Positions 51,142 to 60,521 of a DNA stretch of 64,000 nt are shown one piece after another. A program made the position numbers and the translations under genes. Position 1 is the stretch's first letter. Every line of letters starts with the position of its first letter. The stretch is from Blastochloris tepida. GTDB lineage: Bacteria > Pseudomonadota > Alphaproteobacteria > Rhizobiales > Xanthobacteraceae. The notes beneath the pieces were generated by a model, which was given only the letters and a program-made list of their open reading frames with translations, was not told the DNA's origin and did not search any database. The stretch lies in contig NZ_AP018907.1 in the NCBI RefSeq assembly GCF_003966715.1, positions 2,406,001-2,470,000 on the forward strand, given 5' to 3'.

Positions 51142-51708
51142 ATGGCCCCTCGCCTGCACATCATCACCACCTCGACCCGCCCCGGCCGCATCGGCCCCTC
51201 GATCGCCGCATGGTTCCACGACGTCGCCAAGGCGCATGGCGGGTTCGAGGCGGTGCCGGTCGATCTCGCCAGCTTCAACCTGCCGATCTATGACGAGCCG
51301 CAGCATCCCTCGACGCAGATCTACGAAAAGGCCCACACCAAGGCGTGGTCGGCCAGCGTCGCGGCGGCGGATGCCTATGTCTTCGTCCTGCCCGAATACA
51401 ATTTCTCGCCGCCGCCGTCGCTGATCAATGCGCTCGATTTCGTCTACAAGGAATGGAACTACAAGCCGGCGGGCATCGTCTCGTACGGCGGCATTTCCGG
51501 CGGCCTGCGCAGCGCGCAGATCGCCAAGCTGCACCTGACGACGCTGAAGATCGTGCCGCTGGTCGAGGCGGTGGTGGTGCCACTGGCCGGGCAGCAGATC
51601 GACGCCAACAAGACGTTTGTGCCCAACGACATGCAGAAGGACTCGGCCACCGCGCTGCTCAACGAGCTTCTGCGCTGGACCGAAGCCCTGAAGCCGCTGC
51701 GCGCCTGA
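51142..51708 (+). CDS. NAD(P)H-dependent FMN reductase (flavodoxin-fold)
   Basis: A 188-residue enzyme of the FMN_red / ChrR-type family. The FMN phosphate loop is STRPGRIGPS (11-20). PEYNFSPPPSLINALDFVYK contains the PEYN flavin-contact motif, and PAGIVSYGGISGGLRSAQ the second one. Such enzymes reduce quinones, azo compounds or chromate by two-electron transfer. The divergent HxlR gene with a conserved cysteine suggests induction by electrophiles. The ATG follows GGAG at eight bases. A strong terminator follows at 51738. Confidence 0.9.
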   Translation: MAPRLHIITTSTRPGRIGPSIAAWFHDVAKAHGGFEAVPVDLASFNLPIYDEPQHPSTQIYEKAHTKAWSASVAAADAYVFVLPEYNFSPPPSLINALDFVYKEWNYKPAGIVSYGGISGGLRSAQIAKLHLTTLKIVPLVEAVVVPLAGQQIDANKTFVPNDMQKDSATALLNELLRWTEALKPLRA

Positions 51709-51737
51709 CCCCCCGAACCATCCCTGCCCCCCGGCTG

Positions 51738-51774
51738 GACATGCCGCGCGGTCCCCGCGCGGCATGTCTGTTTT
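51738..51774 (+). terminator. Rho-independent terminator of the FMN reductase gene
   Basis: A perfect 14-bp stem (GACATGCCGCGCGG / CCGCGCGGCATGTC), TCC loop, then TGTTTTC. Confidence 0.88.
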
Positions 51775-51869
51775 CATACCGCATTGCAAACTATTCGTGA
51801 TCGTAACCCCTCGTTCAGAACCCTTTTGCAATAAGTTTTCTGCTTGTCGCGGGAAGAGGGGATAAGACA

Positions 51870-53705
51870 GTGGCCAACGCAACCGCTCAACTCAAAGCAG
51901 AGCCGGCCGCGGATATCACCGCCGCCGCGGAAAGCCTTGCCGGCATGATCGGCAAGGCCGGCGAGAACGGAGATTCGCTCGCTGCGGTGTGGAAAGATTT
52001 GAAGACGACGATCGGCAGCGATCTCGCCGACTTCTACACGGGGCTGCAGCGTCTTCCCCAATTGCAGCCGCTCACCGGCGACGGCAGCGCCACCGCCCAG
52101 CAGGTCGCCGCCCGGATGGCCCATCTGGAGGCGCTGTTCACCGGCCGCGCGCCGGCCGCGGCCGAGGCTCCTGCCGGCGCCGAAGCACAGGCGGGGCTGC
52201 CGCCGATCTGCCACGTCGCCGCCCAGGGCTGGCTGCTGATGCGGCTGGTGCCACAGCTTACCCGGCGCCACCGGCTGAACCGCCGCGCGCTCGACCGGGT
52301 GCTGACCGCGCTGATCGCCCGCCTGTTCGAGGACATCCTGCGCACCAGCGCCGCCGGCGAGGCGCAGACGCTGGCGCACGGCGCGCGCACCATCCAAAGC
52401 GAGAGCAATCTTTCCAGCCTGCGCTCGCTCGCCGGCACCGTCAGCGACGTCAACAATCTCGCCTTCGACCTCGCGCATCTGTCGCGCAACACCCGCAACC
52501 TGTCGTCGGGCGCGCAGACCATCGCCTCGGCCGCGGCCGAGCTCGTCGCCTCGGTCGAAGACATCGCCCGCAACAGCGAGGGCGCGGCGAGCGACGCCGC
52601 CGAGACCAACCGCAACGTGCTGGCCGGGCGCACCGCCGTCGAGCAGGTGAACGGCGCGATCACCAACATCGCCGCCGCGGTGGAGGAGACCGCCCGCTCG
52701 GTGGACGAACTGTCCGTGGCCTCCGAGCAGATCGGCCAGATCCTGACGGTGATCGAGAGCATCGCCGGCCAGACCAATCTGCTCGCGCTCAACGCCACCA
52801 TCGAGGCGGCGCGGGCCGGCGCCGCCGGCCGCGGCTTCGCGGTGGTGGCGAGCGAGGTGAAGAACCTCGCCACCCAGACCTCGAAATCGACCGAGGACAT
52901 CACCCGCCGCATCGCCTCGCTGCGCGAGGGCATGGGCGTCATCCTGTCGACGATGGAGCGCTCCAAGTCCGCCGTGGTGGACGGCCAGACGGCGATCGCC
53001 GAGGCCGCCAGCACCATGACCGTGGTCGCCGATCAGGTCGGCAATGTCTCGGCGCGCATGCAGGGCATTTCCGACATCCTGCATCAGCAGAAGGGCGCCA
53101 GCGCCGAGATCGCCGCCTCGATCGACAAGGTGGCGATCATCGCCGGCGACAATCACGATCTCTTGGTGTCGATGGCCGGCCATCTGCACAGCTCCAACAG
53201 CCGCTTCTCGGAGAACGCCAAGGCGTGGTTCGCCGCCGGCTCGCACCGCTCGCTGGTGGAGATGGCGAAGATCGACCATGTGATGTTCAAGAAGCGGGTG
53301 ATGGACGTGCTGATGGGCCGCGACACCTGGCCGGTGGCCGAGGTTCCCGACCATCACAATTGCCGCCTCGGCAAATGGTACGATGCCATCACCACAGCCA
53401 ACATCAAGGCGCTGCCCGCCTACGCCAAGCTCGTGGCGCCGCACCAGCGCGTGCACGCCGCCGGCATTCGCGCCATCGCCGCCCATGGCGAAGGCGACAT
53501 CGACGGCGCGCTGGCCGCGCTCAAGGATCTGAACGACGCCTCGATCGAGGTGCTGGCGATCCTCGAGGAGATGTCGCAGGCGCTGAGCGGCCGGCTGGCC
53601 CATCTCGACGCCGCGACCCCGCGTGCCCCAGCCTCGCAAATCCCGGCCGCTGGCGCGCCCGCGCCTCACAGCCACGGCAGCGCGTGCTGCGGCGGCAAGC
53701 ACTGA
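51870..53705 (+). CDS. Soluble methyl-accepting chemotaxis protein with globin-like N-terminus and CZB domain
   Basis: A 611-residue cytoplasmic chemoreceptor without TM segments. Residues ~35-165 resemble a protoglobin: LADFYTGLQRLPQL and MAHLEALFTGR, a possible proximal His in PPICHVAAQGW, then a helical NRRALDRVLTALIARLFEDI. The signalling domain (~210-440) has the tip sequence ESIAGQTNLLALNATIEAAR. A C-terminal CZB zinc-binding domain (~468-540) shows KIDHVMFKKRV, HHNCRLGKWYD and APHQRVHAAG. The tail ends HSHGSACCGGKH, another likely metal site. The start is GTG with GAGGGG upstream. It probably senses oxygen/redox and zinc or hypochlorous stress and feeds CheA; the globin call is tentative. 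Confidence 0.83.
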   Translation: MANATAQLKAEPAADITAAAESLAGMIGKAGENGDSLAAVWKDLKTTIGSDLADFYTGLQRLPQLQPLTGDGSATAQQVAARMAHLEALFTGRAPAAAEAPAGAEAQAGLPPICHVAAQGWLLMRLVPQLTRRHRLNRRALDRVLTALIARLFEDILRTSAAGEAQTLAHGARTIQSESNLSSLRSLAGTVSDVNNLAFDLAHLSRNTRNLSSGAQTIASAAAELVASVEDIARNSEGAASDAAETNRNVLAGRTAVEQVNGAITNIAAAVEETARSVDELSVASEQIGQILTVIESIAGQTNLLALNATIEAARAGAAGRGFAVVASEVKNLATQTSKSTEDITRRIASLREGMGVILSTMERSKSAVVDGQTAIAEAASTMTVVADQVGNVSARMQGISDILHQQKGASAEIAASIDKVAIIAGDNHDLLVSMAGHLHSSNSRFSENAKAWFAAGSHRSLVEMAKIDHVMFKKRVMDVLMGRDTWPVAEVPDHHNCRLGKWYDAITTANIKALPAYAKLVAPHQRVHAAGIRAIAAHGEGDIDGALAALKDLNDASIEVLAILEEMSQALSGRLAHLDAATPRAPASQIPAAGAPAPHSHGSACCGGKH

Positions 53706-53707
53706 TG

Positions 53708-53788
53708 GGTTATCCGGTTTCCGACTGATCTACCCGGCTCTCCGGTCCTTCTCGCGGCCGGGCCGGTCAGCCGAAAACCGTGTCAGCC
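53708..53788. repeat. Diverged member of the three-hairpin repeat family after the chemoreceptor gene
   Basis: CGGTTTCCGACTGATC at one end and GGTCAGCCGAAAACCG at the other pair with each other, around CCGGCTCTCCGG and GCGGCCGGGCCGG hairpins. The outer arms match those of copies A and B. Confidence 0.6.
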
Positions 53789-54799
53789 CTCGCCGCGGGC
53801 GCGCAGCCGCTTCACCAGCGCGGCGATCTCGCCGACCACGCCGCGGCGGAACAGCAGCACGGCGGCCACGAACACCACGCCCTGGGTGACCAGCACCCAC
53901 TCGCCGATGCCGGAGAGATAGTTCTGCATCGCGACGATGATGCCGGCCCCGACCACCGGGCCGAACACCGTGCCCATGCCGCCGACCAGCGTCATCAGCA
54001 CCACCTCGCCGGACATCTGCCAAGCGACGTCGGTGAGCGAGGCGAGCTGGAACACCACCGTCTTCATCGCCCCGGCCATGCCGGCCAGCGTCGCCGACAG
54101 CACGAAGGCGAGGAGCTTGTAGCGCTCGACGCGATAGCCGAGCGAGATGGCGCGCGGCTCGTTCTCGCGGATCGCCTTCAGCACCTGCCCGAACGGCGAA
54201 TGCACGATGCGGTAGATGAGCAGGAAGGCGGCGAGGAACAGCGCCAGCACGATGAAATAGAGCACCGTGTCGTCGGTGGTCGGGATGACGCCGAACAGCG
54301 GCCGGCGCGGAATGGCCTGGATGCCGTCCTCGCCGCCGGTGAACGGCGTCTGCAGGCAGAAGAAGAAGAACATCTGCGCCAGCGCCAGCGTGACCATGGC
54401 GAAATAGATGCCCTGGCGGCGGATGGCGAGCCAGCCGACCGCGGTGCCGAGCAGCCCCGCGAACGCCATGCCGGCGAGAATGCCGAGCTCCGGCGTCAGC
54501 CCCAGCGTCTTGATGCCGTAGCCGCACACATAGGCGGCGCCGCCGAAGAACATGGCGTGGCCGAACGACAGCAGGCCGACATAGCCGATGAGCAGGTTGA
54601 AGGCGCAGGCGAACAGCGCAAAGCACAGCACCTTCATCAGGAACACCGGATAGGCGAAGAACGGCGCGACGACGCCCACCGCCACCATCGCCGCGAGCAG
54701 CCACAGGAAGGTGGCGCCGCCGCCCTGGCGCCGGGCCGCGGCCGGCGCACCGGCCGGCGTCCCGGTCGTCTCCTCGGCCCTCACCAGCATCGTCTCCAT
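53783..54799 (-). CDS. livM: Branched-chain amino-acid-type ABC transporter permease (LivM)
   Basis: A 338-residue permease of the HAAT family with eight or nine TM helices. Recognisable segments are NLLIGYVGLLSFGHAMFFGG, AIRENEPRAISLGYRVERYK (the EAA-like loop) and GGMGTVFGPVVGAGIIVAM. The N-terminal ~30 residues (TTGTPAGAPAAARRQGG) are a variable cytoplasmic extension. It is the last gene of the operon, 25 bases after livH. The true substrate of this transporter may not be branched-chain amino acids. Confidence 0.92.
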   Translation of the reverse strand: METMLVRAEETTGTPAGAPAAARRQGGGATFLWLLAAMVAVGVVAPFFAYPVFLMKVLCFALFACAFNLLIGYVGLLSFGHAMFFGGAAYVCGYGIKTLGLTPELGILAGMAFAGLLGTAVGWLAIRRQGIYFAMVTLALAQMFFFFCLQTPFTGGEDGIQAIPRRPLFGVIPTTDDTVLYFIVLALFLAAFLLIYRIVHSPFGQVLKAIRENEPRAISLGYRVERYKLLAFVLSATLAGMAGAMKTVVFQLASLTDVAWQMSGEVVLMTLVGGMGTVFGPVVGAGIIVAMQNYLSGIGEWVLVTQGVVFVAAVLLFRRGVVGEIAALVKRLRARGEG

Positions 54800-54824
54800 C
54801 CTCGAAACTCTCGCGCACCCGTTA

Positions 54825-55706
54825 TTATTTCGCCGTTCCGAACAGGCCCGCCGGCTTGATCAGCAGCACGATCGCCATGATCACGAACACCACGGTGTTG
54901 GAGGCCTCGGGGTAGAACACCTTGGTCAGTCCCTCGATCAGGCCGAGCCCGAAGCCGGTGACGATCGAGCCCAGGATCGAGCCCATGCCGCCGATCACCA
55001 CCACCGCGAACACCACGATGATCAGGTTCGAGCCCATCAGCGGGCTCACCTGATAGATCGGCGCCGCCAGCACGCCGGCAAGGGCGGCGAGTCCGACGCC
55101 GAAGCCGTAGGTCAGGGTGATCATGCGCGGCACATTGACGCCGAACGCCTGCACCAGATCCGGCCGCTCGGTGGCGGCGCGCAGGTACGAGCCGAGCTTG
55201 GTGCGCTCGATCATGAACCACGTGCCGAGGCACACCACCAGCGACAGCACCACCACCCAGGCGCGGTAGTTGGGCAGGAACATGAAGCCGAGATTCTGGC
55301 CGCCCGGCAGCGGGTTCGGATAGGGCTGGCCGCCCGAGCCGAACTGGCTGCGGAAAACTCCCTCCAGGATCAGCGCCAGCCCGAAGGTGAGCAGCAGGCC
55401 GTAGAGGTGGTCGAGGTGGTAGATGCGCGACAGCAGGAGCCGCTCGACGACGATGCCGGTGGCGCCGACCAGCACCGGCGCCACCACCAGCGCCGCCCAA
55501 TAGGGAATGCCGGCGAAGGTGAGCAGCATCCACGCCGCGAACGCGCCCATCATGTATTGGGCGCCATGCGCGAAATTGATGACGTTGAGCAGGCCGAAGA
55601 TCACCGCGAGCCCGAGCGACAGGATCGCGTAGAACGCGCCATTGATCAGGCCCAGCAGGAGCTGGCCGAACAGCACCGCCGGCGGCACGCCGATCAGCTC
55701 GAACAT
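54825..55706 (-). CDS. livH: Branched-chain amino-acid-type ABC transporter permease (LivH)
   Basis: A 293-residue partner permease. LLLGLINGAFYAILSLGLAV, LLNVINFAHGAQYMMGAFAA, RAATERPDLVQAFGVNVPRM (EAA loop) and GGMGSILGSIVTGFGLGLIE are classic LivH segments. It begins 242 bases after the binding-protein stop; that gap contains the CCCTCTCCCC palindromic repeat, which may separate the expression levels of the two parts of the operon. Confidence 0.93.
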   Translation of the reverse strand: MFELIGVPPAVLFGQLLLGLINGAFYAILSLGLAVIFGLLNVINFAHGAQYMMGAFAAWMLLTFAGIPYWAALVVAPVLVGATGIVVERLLLSRIYHLDHLYGLLLTFGLALILEGVFRSQFGSGGQPYPNPLPGGQNLGFMFLPNYRAWVVVLSLVVCLGTWFMIERTKLGSYLRAATERPDLVQAFGVNVPRMITLTYGFGVGLAALAGVLAAPIYQVSPLMGSNLIIVVFAVVVIGGMGSILGSIVTGFGLGLIEGLTKVFYPEASNTVVFVIMAIVLLIKPAGLFGTAK

Positions 55707-55777
55707 TTTGGCGGCTCCTCAAACGGTCTTCGGCCGACGGTCGCGTAATAATCGTGGCTTGGAGCTTCGCTCTCTTT

Positions 55778-55925
55778 CCCTCTCCCCTTGCGGGAGAGGG
55801 TGGTGAGCGATCCCTAAGATCGCGAGGCGGGTGAGGGGTGACATCGAGCGGCTCGAAAATACCCCTCACCCGGCTCGGCCTTCGCTTCGCTCATCCTCGC
55901 CACCCTCTCCCACAAGGGGAGAGGG
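55778..55925 (+). repeat. CCCTCTCCCC-type nested palindromic repeat, copy 2
   Basis: Same order and orientation as 21616-21762: CCCTCTCCCCTTGCGGGAGA.., GATCGCGAGGCGGGTGAGGG, CCCCTCACCCGGCTCGG, CACAAGGGGAGAGGG. It lies inside the ABC operon between the binding-protein gene and livH. Confidence 0.85.
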
Positions 55926-55948
55926 AAGGCGCGGCGGCGATCCGTGCG

Positions 55949-57163
55949 TCAGCTCCGCTTGACCAGCGGGCAGTCGCCCTGGTCGAGCGGCCGGAAGGCG
56001 TCCGCGGCCGGAATGGTGGCGCGCAGCTTGTAATAGTCCCACGGCGCCTTCGACTCGGCCGGCGTCTTGACCTCGAACAGATAGATGTCGTGGATCTTGC
56101 GGCCGTCGGCGCGGACCTGGCCCTTGCCGAACAGCTTGTCGTCGGTGGGCATCTCCTTCATCTTGGCCACCACCGCGGCGCCGTCGGCATCGCTGCCCAG
56201 CGCCTCGACCGCCTTGAGATAGTGCATCACCGCCGAATAGACGCCGGCCTGCACCATGGTCGGGTGCATGCCCTTGTTGTCGGCGGCGAACGCCTTGGCG
56301 AAGGCGCGGTCGTCGTCGGTGAGATCCCAGTACCACGCCGCGGTGAACACCAGGCCCTGCGCCGTCTTCAGGCCGAGCGAGTGGACGTCGGTGAGGAACA
56401 CCAGCAGCGCCGCGAGGTTCTGCCCGCCCTGGGTGATGCCGAACTCGGCCGCCTGCTTGACCGAGTTGATGGTGTCGCCGCCGGCATTGGCGAGGCCGAT
56501 GATCTTGGCGCCGGAGCCCTGCGCCTGCAGCAGGAAGGACGAGAAGTCCTGGGTCTGCAGCGGGTGGCGCACCTTGCCCAGTACCTTGCCGCCATTGGCC
56601 AGCACCACCGCCTCGGTGTCGCGCTCCAGCGCGTGGCCGAAGGCGTAGTCGGCGGTGACGAAGAACCACGTGTCGCCGCCGGTCTGCACCACCGCCTTGC
56701 CGGTGCCGTTGGCCAGCGCCCAGGTGTCGTAGGTCCAGTGGATGGTGTTGGGCGAGCACGCCTTGCCGGTGAGGTCCGAGCTCGCCGCGCCCGAATTGAG
56801 GAACACCTTGTTCTTTTCGCGGGTGATCTGGTTGACCGACAGCGCCACCGACGAGTTCGGCACGTCGACGATCATGTCGACGCCGTTCTGGTCGTACCAT
56901 TGCCGGGCGATGTTGGAGCCGACGTCGGCCTTGTTCTGGTGGTCGGCGAACACGATCTCGACCTTCATGCCCTTGGCCGCCGCGCCGAAATCCTCGACCG
57001 CCTTGCGCGCCGCCCACACCGAGCCCTGGCCGGACATGTCGGCATAGAGCGCGGACTGGTCGTTGAGCACGCCGATCCTGACGACGCCGTCGGAATTCTG
57101 CGCGTTGGCCGTGGTGGCCGCGAGCGTCGCCGCGGCCGCCAACAGGATCGTCCGTATGCGCAT
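55949..57163 (-). CDS. Periplasmic substrate-binding protein of the Liv-type ABC transporter
   Basis: A 404-residue Peripla_BP_6 protein. The signal peptide MRIRTILLAAAATLAATTAN ends at ANAQ (residue ~22). The mature start VVRIGVLNDQSALYADMSGQ (within 20) is typical. FADHQNKADVGSNIARQWYD and NKVFLNSGAASSDLTGKACS are family segments. The ligand cannot be named: this subgroup includes binding proteins for aromatic and short organic acids as well as amino acids. ATG 57163 follows GGGAGG by seven bases. It lies between livF and the permease genes. Confidence 0.92.
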   Translation of the reverse strand: MRIRTILLAAAATLAATTANAQNSDGVVRIGVLNDQSALYADMSGQGSVWAARKAVEDFGAAAKGMKVEIVFADHQNKADVGSNIARQWYDQNGVDMIVDVPNSSVALSVNQITREKNKVFLNSGAASSDLTGKACSPNTIHWTYDTWALANGTGKAVVQTGGDTWFFVTADYAFGHALERDTEAVVLANGGKVLGKVRHPLQTQDFSSFLLQAQGSGAKIIGLANAGGDTINSVKQAAEFGITQGGQNLAALLVFLTDVHSLGLKTAQGLVFTAAWYWDLTDDDRAFAKAFAADNKGMHPTMVQAGVYSAVMHYLKAVEALGSDADGAAVVAKMKEMPTDDKLFGKGQVRADGRKIHDIYLFEVKTPAESKAPWDYYKLRATIPAADAFRPLDQGDCPLVKRS

Positions 57164-57210
57164 GTGGTCTCCTCCCGATGGTTGTTGTTGAACGTCTGCT
57201 GCGGCGCGCG

Positions 57211-57973
<763 letters not shown>

Positions 57974-57981
<8 letters not shown>

Positions 57982-58738
57982 GGCCGGTCCCCATATAGGC
58001 TTCCACCACCTCGGGATTGCTGGAGACCTCCGAATAGGGCCCCTCGGCCAGCACCTGCCCGCGCGCCAGCACGGTGATGGTGTCGGAGAGACCCGCCACC
58101 ACCGACAGATTGTGCTCGACCATCAGCACGGTGCGGTTCTTGCCGCTCTGCCGGGCGACGCGCTGGATCAGCTCGGCGATGCGCCCGACATCCTCGTGGC
58201 CCATGCCGGAGGTCGGCTCGTCGAGCAGCAGCATCTCGGGGTCGAGCGCCAGCGTGGTGGCGATCTCCAGCGCCCGCTTGCGGCCATAGGAGAGGTCGGC
58301 GGCCGGCACATCGGCGAACTCGGCGAGGCCGACATCGTCGAGCAGCTCCATCGCCCGGCCGTCGAGCCGGCTGAGCGAGGCGTCCGAGCGCCAGAAATGG
58401 AACGAGGTGCCGAGCGGCCGCTGCAGCGCCACCCGCACATTCTCCAGCGCCGTCATGTGGCCGAAGGTGGCGGAGATCTGGAAGCTGCGCACCATGCCCA
58501 GCCGGGCGACGTCGGCGGGCCTGGTGTGGGTGATGTCGCGGCCATTGTAGAAGATCGCGCCGCGCGACGGCTCCAGGAACTTGGTCAGCAGGTTGAAGCA
58601 GGTGGTCTTGCCGGCGCCATTGGGGCCGATCAGGGCATGGACGGAGCCGCGCCGGATGCGCAGCGACACCGAGTCGACCGCGGTGAAGCCCTTGAAAACC
58701 TTGGTAAGGCCATCCGTCTCGACAATGAAGTCGCTCAT
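57974..58738 (-). CDS. livG: ABC transporter ATP-binding protein (LivG)
   Basis: A 254-residue ATPase and first gene of the five-gene operon livG-livF-binding protein-livH-livM. Walker A is GPNGAGKTTCFN, the signature motif is diverged to LSYGRKRALEIA as usual for LivG, Walker B is MLLLDEPTSGMG, and the switch region is VLMVEHNLSVV. A TTGACC box about 100 bases upstream of the start, on the minus strand near 58840, could be a -35 element, but no convincing -10 accompanies it. Confidence 0.93.
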
Positions 58739-59132
58739 GTCCTGCCTACGCTCTCCGCCGGCGTCTGGCGCGCCGCTGTCTGGAAAGCCCGCGTGTCATC
58801 CCATCCGGAAGATTACCATTAGGTCGCCCGGCAAGGTCAAGCCTGTTGCATCTGAAACCTTCGTCGCGGATCGGCGCGGCCAACGGCGGCCCGGGACGGC
58901 CTGGGGCGGCCTTTCCACCGTCCTTTGCCGCTCGCGCCCCCGCGATCCGCGCTATACCGGGCGCGCGGGCGAGCCGGCGTTGCCGGCTGGGCCGCGGCGG
59001 GGTCGAATGCGCAGGGTACCCGGTTCCGGACCCTGGTTTCATGGTCGTGTCGCGCGGCGGCGGCAAAGCTGCCGCCGGGCGCGTTCCGCGACGGATCGAT
59101 CGGCGCCGGGAATGGGCGTCAGGAAAGGCCGC
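58739..59132. other. 394-bp divergent region, livG / MaoC-Pta gene
   Basis: No gene is supported. Promoters for both directions should lie here. I see a GCCGGC-GTT-GCCGGC hairpin near 58974-58988 and otherwise nothing recognisable. The long open frame running through it on the plus strand is antisense to livG and lacks a start site. Confidence 0.5.
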
Positions 59133-60515
59133 ATGCCGTTTATCGAGAACAAGACCTATGACGAGATCGCGATCGGCGATTCCGCGCAGCTCGTCCGCCG
59201 GCTGACACTGCGCGACATCGAGATGTTCGCCGTGCTGTCGGGCGACGTGAACCCGGCGCATCTCGATCTCGAATACGCCAAGCACACGGTGTTCGGCGAT
59301 CTGATCGGCCACGGCATGTGGGGTGCGGCGCTGATCTCGACGGTGCTCGGCACCCAGCTTCCCGGCCCCGGCACCATCTATCGCAGCCAGACGCTGTCGT
59401 TCAGCCGCCCGGTCAAGATCGGCGACCGGCTCACCGTCAAGGTCGTGGTGGCGCGCAAGGATCCGGAGAAGAAGCGCATCGGGCTCGACTGCACGGCGGT
59501 CAATGAGAGCGGCGAGACGGTGATCAGCGGCACGGCCGAGGTGGTGGCGCCGACCGTGAAGGTGAAGCGGCCGCCGGCCGAGCTGCCGACCGTGCGGCTG
59601 GAGCACCGGCGCCCGCGCCTGCAGCGCCTGCTCGATCTCGCCGCCGATCCGGCGCCGGTGCGCGCCGCGGTGGTCAATCCAATCGATGCCGATGCGCTCG
59701 ACCTGGCGCTGCGGGCGGCGGAGGCCGGCCTGCTCAAGCCGGTGCTGGTCGGCCGCGCCGCGGTGATCCGCCGGGTCGCCGCCGATGCCGGCCTCGACAT
59801 CGCCCCGTTCGATCTGGTGCAGGCCGACGACGAGCCGGCGGCGATCGACGCCGCCTTTGCGCTGGCCCGCGCCGGCAAGGTCGAAGCGATCGTCAACGGC
59901 TCGGTGCCGGAGGACGAGCTGATCGCCGCGGCCGCCGGCACGTTCGCCGGGCACGGCGCCCTCAGCCAGGTCATGGTGATGGACGTGCCGACCTATCCGC
60001 GGCCGCTGCTGATCACCGATACCGGCGTGCACGTGGCGCCGACGCTCACCGTCAAGCGCGACATCGTTCAGAACGCCATCGACCTCGCGCTCGCCATCGG
60101 CATCGCCTGCCCGCGGGTGGCGCTGCTGTCGGCGGGGGAGATGGTGACGCCGCGCGTGCCCTCGACGCTCGACGCCGCGCAACTGTGCAAGATGGCCGAG
60201 CGCTGCCAGATCGTGGGCGGCCAGCTCGACGGGCCGCTGTCGTTCGAGACCGCGGTGAACGAGGCGGCGGCGCGCGCCAAGGGGCTCACCTCGCCGGTGG
60301 CCGGCAATGCCGACATCCTGGTCGTGCCCAATCTGGAGGCCGGCGACATGCTGGCGATGGAGCTGCGCCATCTCGCCGATGCGCAGGCCGCCGGCATCCT
60401 GCTGGGCGCGCGCGTGCCGATCGTGCCGGCCGGCAGCGCCGAGACCGTGCCGAGCCGGCTGGTGTCGTGCGCGCTGGCGCTGCTGGTGGTGCAGGCGCGC
60501 GCCCGCGCCGGCTGA
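59133..60515 (+). CDS. MaoC-like enoyl-CoA hydratase / phosphate acetyl(butyryl)transferase fusion
   Basis: A 460-residue two-domain cytoplasmic enzyme. Residues 1-145 are a MaoC/R-hydratase hot-dog domain with the catalytic pair in GDVNPAHLDLEYA (Asp38, His43). Residues ~165-455 are a PTA_PTB phosphotransacylase: NPIDADALDLALRAAEAGLL, VMVMDVPTYPRPLLITDTGV, SAGEMVTPRVPSTLDAAQLC, NLEAGDMLAMELRHLADAQA. This fusion is a known annotated type in alphaproteobacteria, often beside an acetate kinase, but none is adjacent here. It would link acyl-CoA hydration to acyl-phosphate formation. ATG 59133 follows AGGA by eight bases. Convergent with otsA, six bases apart. Confidence 0.93.
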   Translation: MPFIENKTYDEIAIGDSAQLVRRLTLRDIEMFAVLSGDVNPAHLDLEYAKHTVFGDLIGHGMWGAALISTVLGTQLPGPGTIYRSQTLSFSRPVKIGDRLTVKVVVARKDPEKKRIGLDCTAVNESGETVISGTAEVVAPTVKVKRPPAELPTVRLEHRRPRLQRLLDLAADPAPVRAAVVNPIDADALDLALRAAEAGLLKPVLVGRAAVIRRVAADAGLDIAPFDLVQADDEPAAIDAAFALARAGKVEAIVNGSVPEDELIAAAAGTFAGHGALSQVMVMDVPTYPRPLLITDTGVHVAPTLTVKRDIVQNAIDLALAIGIACPRVALLSAGEMVTPRVPSTLDAAQLCKMAERCQIVGGQLDGPLSFETAVNEAAARAKGLTSPVAGNADILVVPNLEAGDMLAMELRHLADAQAAGILLGARVPIVPAGSAETVPSRLVSCALALLVVQARARAG

Positions 60516-60521
60516 CCCGCT

